NCBI GenBank assembly: GCA_958496175.1 | Contig: OY292275.1 | Coordinates: forward strand, 20,708,001-20,772,000 | Origin: Sisyra terminalis | Taxonomy: Eukaryota; Arthropoda; Insecta; Neuroptera; Sisyridae | Length of the DNA: 64,000 nt | Reading direction: 5' to 3' | Shown: positions 58,759 through 64,000 of the stretch, one piece after another | Position numbering within the stretch: position 1 is the first letter of the stretch | Layout of the letters: every line of letters begins with the position of its first letter | The notes under the pieces: generated by a model | The model's database searches: none | Seen by the model: the letters and a program-made list of their open reading frames with translations, nothing else | Told to the model about the DNA's origin: nothing | Program-made: the position numbers and the translations under genes

Positions 58759-59469
58759 GAGAGCTTAAAGAACTTTGAAGTAGTATCTAGATACTGTCTA
58801 AGTTACAATGGGTATCTAGTTGCTTTAAAAAAAGGAATTTTAAGTACTAAGATATTAAGTTTCATAACGTATTAGGTAAAGTTATAAGATAAATATATAC
58901 TGAATTTCTTATCTATATTAATAAAAGAAAAAATAAAAATATGAATAAGAGATGTCAGAAAAATGTATCTTAGTCCCTTTATTTTTGAGCAAAAAGTAAC
59001 TAGCACCTAAGATACTTGTTAAAAGAAACTGTATCTTATAACTTAAAAAGTATCTTAGATACCGAAAACTAACTTAGATACCGAGGAATTAGATGCAGAA
59101 TTTTATTTTATTTTGTTTCATAAGGTTGATAAGGTTCAATAAATACCTCTTATATTAACTTTCTATCGTTTTTAAGTGTGTTGTGTTTACAGGGGTTTAG
59201 CCATACATACATTACTTTTTTCTAAATTAATAAAGATAAGAAACGCATTGACTGATTATCTAATAACTTTACTTAATAAGTTACAAAACTTAGTTCTTAC
59301 ATAATATAGAAACTAACTAAAAAAGTAACTTTTTAAGTATCTTAAAAAGTAATTTATGATAAGTATTCAAGTTCCTTTTTTGTTAAAGTAACTAGATACC
59401 CAAAGTAATACTCTTTAAAAAGTCTAAGTTACATTAAAGTAACTAAGATACTTTTTTCTGACAGTTCTG
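58759..59469. mobile_element. hAT-like MITE family, copy 3, with perfect 8-bp target duplication
   Basis: AATACAAC flanks the element exactly on both sides (58751-58758 and 59470-59477). The reverse-complemented right end CAGAACTGTCAGAAAAAAG fits the CAGAG...-type family terminus. The left end GAGAGCTTAAAGAACTTTG is a diverged partner, and the subterminal TGGGTATCTAGTTGCTTTAA mirrors the right side's TGGGTATCTAGTTACTTTAA in inverted orientation. A further terminus-like block (GATGTCAGAAAAATGTATC) lies internally near 58950, suggesting a nested or composite structure. There is no coding capacity. Confidence 0.85.
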
Positions 59470-59477
59470 AATACAAC

Positions 59478-62400
59478 CGATAATTGATACTTTTATATAA
59501 ATTTGAGTTTTTTTTTTCAAAAATATTATAGCTAAATAGGTAGGAAGTATTGCTTTTAAAGACTATTGTTTTTACGGAAAAAATCTTACGGAAAATGGTG
59601 AAGTTTATATCAAATGCAAGGGATTGTATCAACGGCAATTTTGGATGGATAAAAAATTTGTTAAATAAATATTCCCAAAGAAAATACCAATCGAAAATTA
59701 AAAATTTATTTGAAATTCAAAAAAGGTTTGAAAATACATAAAAAATGATTTGTGAAGATGATAAAAATCACGTCTACCAAAATTATCCTTTTAGTGCGAG
59801 ATAGCGACAATCGGTTATTCATATTTTATTACCGCTAATACCGCTCGTTGACTATAACATGAGTCATAAAAAGTTCCTTATAAAATTATAAATAAGAATC
59901 CCAAGTGTAATAATATATTAATAAAAAAAATTCTCTCAAAGAAAAAAACGCCTTCTTATTTTTCCGTTGATGTTTTGTGAATTACATTAAATATTTAATA
60001 AGGGAATAGTAGTAAAATAAGATTGAGATCATTTACGTTTTTACATACATACATAACAGTCTTTGAAATTGCGATCAACATGTCTGAATGTATTTGCATT
60101 TAAGAAGAATAAAATTAATATAATTTAACTCAATTTTGATGTAAATTTTTTTTTTTTTTGATTTCAACGTAAAATTATTCTGCACTTTTGCGAAAGCTTT
60201 TATTAAATGAATCAAAGAATATGGAAGTAAATTACTCATTCAAAATGAGCGACCATCTCACAAAAAAATCAGATAAATTTTAGCGAAATATTACAATTTC
60301 AGCATGTCAAACAGAACAGGAAAGCAATTTGTTATGGGAACACAAAATGAAAATAACCTTTTGTACGGTGAGAAAACTAAATATTTTGTTTTGATTTACA
60401 TATGCAAAACCCATAAATAACTAATATGTTATGTATCCCAATTGAACACAAGAAAAAGAAAACAGCTCGTTTGTGCACAATTGAATTTGAAACGAATCAA
60501 ACAATTCTATCGGAGTATTTACCGAGTGGTCGGAAAATTCCTCGAAATGACATTTAGTTTTTAACTATCAAAAACTATACAAGATCAATAAAAACTCAGA
60601 TGTGATTCCTCTATGTAATCGGCAACTAGGCCAAACTATCTTCGCTACATAGTTTTCAATTATACAATTCAAACAAAACTATCTTTTCAATCAAACAACT
60701 TCCAAGTTGAATTTATATTAGAGACGGTATGAATTCATTTATAAACTAACCACATATAAAAGAGTACCAACCACCCAAATCATAAATAATAAATTATGAT
60801 TCTCAATTAAATAATTAATGATTTATAAATGTTACATTCACAGTTCGTAACACTGCGGTAAAAATTATTGAAGCGGAAATATTTATAACACAAAACATTT
60901 TCTCTTTACTGTGCATAAAAGAATAAAAGCTTTCAATGCTTGTTTATTTGGGAAGTTTAGTGGCGATAAACATTTCTCTACTTTTATACGCACATTGTTT
61001 TAAAGCAGTACGGAGCTTTTGAATTAAATATACGACTCTCTTGAGATTCATTCCATTAACAAAAATTATTTTAAACATATCTCAAATGATTAATTAAAAC
61101 ACTAACGCATTTGTATTACATTATTAACTATATATATAGGTTAATATATTACGAAATTCCTTTTGAGTTTTAACTTCCACCGAACCAACGAAAAATACAT
61201 TTAATCATTAATTATTTAACTTCGTTATAAGAACTTAATTCAAAAATACTATTCAAAGAATTACCTATTCATTTTCCTCTTGTCTTTTGAAATAAATTTA
61301 ATCCAATCGATACCATTAATAAACCAAAATGATATGTAGAAAATTAGTTATTTCAATTAGCGTGATGACTATTAATCAGGGACTTATAAATGAAAATTGA
61401 ATTGAAATTAGAGCATTATAAATAATTGTAATTGAGATAATTAGTATTATTTGTCTAATTATAAGTCTTATTTGAAATATAGGCCTGTTTTTTTTTTTGT
61501 TTTTAATTTGTACTTATACTTAAGTGCTTTAAATTCAATTAACTTTAAAAATATTACAGATTTATAAAAAAAACATTTTCTGGTTCGTATTTTTCGAAAT
61601 TTGATCAACATTCAAATATTATAACCATAAAAACTTATTTGAAATAGCATTTTAATACTTCTTATGAGTACTAAATAATTATTTTTTTCGTTTGATAATG
61701 CCTTTTAGTTGTAATTTTGGTACTATGTTTTTACTAAAAATAAGAAAATTTTACACATATTTGCAGTCGTAAGTGAAAATTATCATCCCTGTATTTTAAT
61801 TGTTCATTCACTGAATTATTAAAATAAATTTGTTTTTAGGGAATTGAATAGATTTGAATGAATTATTGCTGCCATTAGTTCACCGCCAATCACTTACATT
61901 ATTATTAGGCTATTGAAAAAGCTAAAATTGACGACGAAACTTTCCATATTATTACACTTTCAATTCATTTTCATCGAAGAAAAACTGAACATTTTTTAAT
62001 TGTTTAAGCTAAAAAGTTTTATATTAAACGCACCGAATTAAACAAAAACTATTTAAAGAATTTCCATTAAGGAAAATAAGCGATATTTTTTTATAGATAG
62101 GTCGGAAAACTATTTTTTTCAATACTTATTAATCAATACAAAATTGAAATTTTATCAACAGTATGTATATTTGAGATAAATCCTTTGGCTTTCACACGAA
62201 AATTGTTAATATTTATTAGCAAAAAGCATTCAAAACCAAGAAATGTTTATGGTAAAGTGGATAAAATTATTGATTTAAGACCAAAGAAAAAATAAGCAAA
62301 AATTCAGCATTTTTATGAAATAATGAAAACAAACATCTATACATATAATGAACGTTGTGTAATGTACACGCAGCATAGCATAGATTCGGTACTTGGCTAT

Positions 62401-64000
62401 TATCAAACTAATAGTTTTTAACCATATATCATTGTCTATAAGGAAAAGTTGTTAATGCTATGTTATTTTAACTTTTGTATTGAACTTTTGTTTTATATTT
62501 ATCCACTAAATTCAATATTAAATTAAATTAAATTTTCTCTAAGGTATTGTGAATTATAATTGCGGTTATGTATTTTGAATTGTATATTCAGATAGGCAAT
62601 TATCAACGGTTCAATGTTTATTCGATCCTATGGAAAAGATTAGCAATTAATTCAAAAAAAAAAACATGACAAAATATTACAGTTTTAATTTTTTTTAAGA
62701 TGCGCCCACATAATGAAACGAATAACGATATTATTTGAACGTTTTATTTGGTACACAAATCTGTGATAATTATTCGAATCTCTTTCATTTGGAGAAAAGG
62801 AAAACAAAAAATTATATTTTTTATAAAAGATTATTATTGATCAAAAGACTGGGACTAATGAAACACTCCTTTTACAACTTATTTTAGTTACTTCACGGTA
62901 TCATACGACATGCGCACTACTTTGATATTTTTCAAGGAAAATTACTTTAAAAATGTATCCTTAATAAAAGCACAATAATTCTTAGAATTTCGTCAGTTAT
63001 TTGATTGATTCTATTAATTATCCTAATCAAAATCTACCTATAGTAATACCATTAAACCTAAATCCGTGTTTTACAATATAATAGGACGTTAATATGTTCA
63101 CGCCAATTTAATTAAAAGTTAATCTGACAACATTTCTTTGTTTTATATTTTATATTTCATACATTAATTATATATCCAATTTAAGTTTACGAAATAGCCT
63201 CATTTTTGCAAATTAAATATCACAAGTCGTAGATATTTCGTAACCGAAACATTTTACATGGAATCAAAAAAGTTTTTTTCACATCTTTTCATAAATGAGT
63301 AATACAAAAGTAAAATTAAAGACGCTTAAATGAATAGCATTTAATGTCATTTTCTTTTTGGAAATAAATTAAAAAAATAGAATATATTATAAATATGATG
63401 TTTATTAGTAAATCTATTTATTTTATTGTTAGCACGAGAAATAAAAGCAAGGATTTTCGTCTTGTCACAAAGCGAAAAATGTATAACGAACTCCGAGTGA
63501 TAAGAGACGAAATTTGTCAGAATATTTAATTAAATATTTAAAAAGACACAATTTAATTTTGCAAAAGTTCAAGGCTTTTTTATCTTTATAGTCAAAAAAG
63601 TCATTTCATTTTTAAATGAACGTTCAAGCGTTTTGAGCAATTGTAGAAAATGGTTACGTCGTAAAGTTAATAAAACGAAAATATAGTCAAAAAGGTACCC
63701 ATACGTTCAATTTTTATTAAGTAATAACACGCGAAAATATTTTCATCGTAAAATATATAGAGACCAATTTCGGCACCGACAAGTAACCCCTGAGTGGGTA
63801 TTTCTTCAATGTATAGGTATTTTATATGCATTTACACATTCTTAAATTCAAGCCCTTAAATATTCTGTATTATTATAATTTCCAATAAATCTTTGCAAAA
63901 TCTAAAGTGAATCATGAAATTTTTCAACTATGAAAATTACTGTCGTTTCAATTTATATAATTGCTAGAAGTTCTCCAGTTTATATGTAACGACAATCAAA
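59478..64000. other. AT-rich DNA to the right end, nothing recognised
   Basis: No gene, RNA or transposon is recognised. The + strand shows C over G in places (for example 60541-60600), in keeping with, but not proof of, transcription on the minus strand as part of a long 5' intron of sca. Confidence 0.5.

Noticed and set aside
1..64000. CRISPR arrays, bacterial operons, rRNA genes
   Set aside because: The sequence is eukaryotic with spliced genes and retrotransposons. No regularly spaced direct repeats with unique spacers and no rRNA motifs were seen.
49321..64000. Weak minus-strand donor sites (for example near 54626 and 56055) as sca first exon
   Set aside because: None is preceded by an open frame with a hydrophobic signal peptide ending in phase 0.

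Overview
The window is AT-rich eukaryotic DNA with spliced genes, small introns and many transposon remnants, and it reads as an insect genome. The best evidence is a homologue of scabrous (sca), a secreted fibrinogen-domain regulator of Notch signalling and cell spacing known from insects. The surroundings (Jockey-type and RTE-type LINEs, hAT MITEs, Gypsy-like solo LTRs, tRNA-derived SINE heads) fit that reading. I cannot name the species. Almost every long ORF outside the genes listed here is an AT-rich shadow.

Layout. 1-11 kb is gene-poor, with one hAT-like MITE (5.93-6.42 kb), a tRNA-like SINE head and a CpG-rich island with a minus-strand TATA box (8.9-9.17 kb). 11.05-14.18 kb is a minus-strand Jockey-clade LINE, truncated inside ORF1 but with an unbroken endonuclease/reverse transcriptase ORF2. 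16.0-26.1 kb holds a hAT MITE, a 1.08-kb element with very long inverted repeats, a long hairpin, and a stretch with more G than C on the + strand containing short exon-like islands that I could not join into a gene. 26.37-27.5 kb is the 5' part of a second Jockey-type element (5' UTR and gag-like ORF1, no ORF2). Next to it is a complete solo LTR (27.56-28.03 kb) with two heat-shock-element-like palindromes upstream of its TATA box. 28.6-32.04 kb is a foldback structure: two near-identical inverted arms around 2 kb containing a small decayed two-exon gene and a SINE head, with the right arm continuing as about three tandem units of 335-348 bp.

The sca homologue runs on the minus strand. Its coiled-coil exon is at 46.2-45.4 kb, then comes an intron of about 9.1 kb, then the fibrinogen-domain exon at 36.3-35.6 kb. 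The intron contains a hAT MITE with target duplication, a SINE head and an RTE reverse-transcriptase relic. The exon for the signal peptide was not found and probably lies upstream, inside or beyond the right end. The remaining 46.3-64 kb is AT-rich DNA with a 170-bp MITE, two more copies of the 6-kb MITE family (one with a perfect 8-bp target duplication), a hAT remnant and a second solo LTR with 4-bp target duplication.

Only sca looks like a conserved host gene. The strongest lead for something unusual is the foldback element at 28.6-32 kb with its embedded gene, followed by the skewed 16.4-26.1 kb region.
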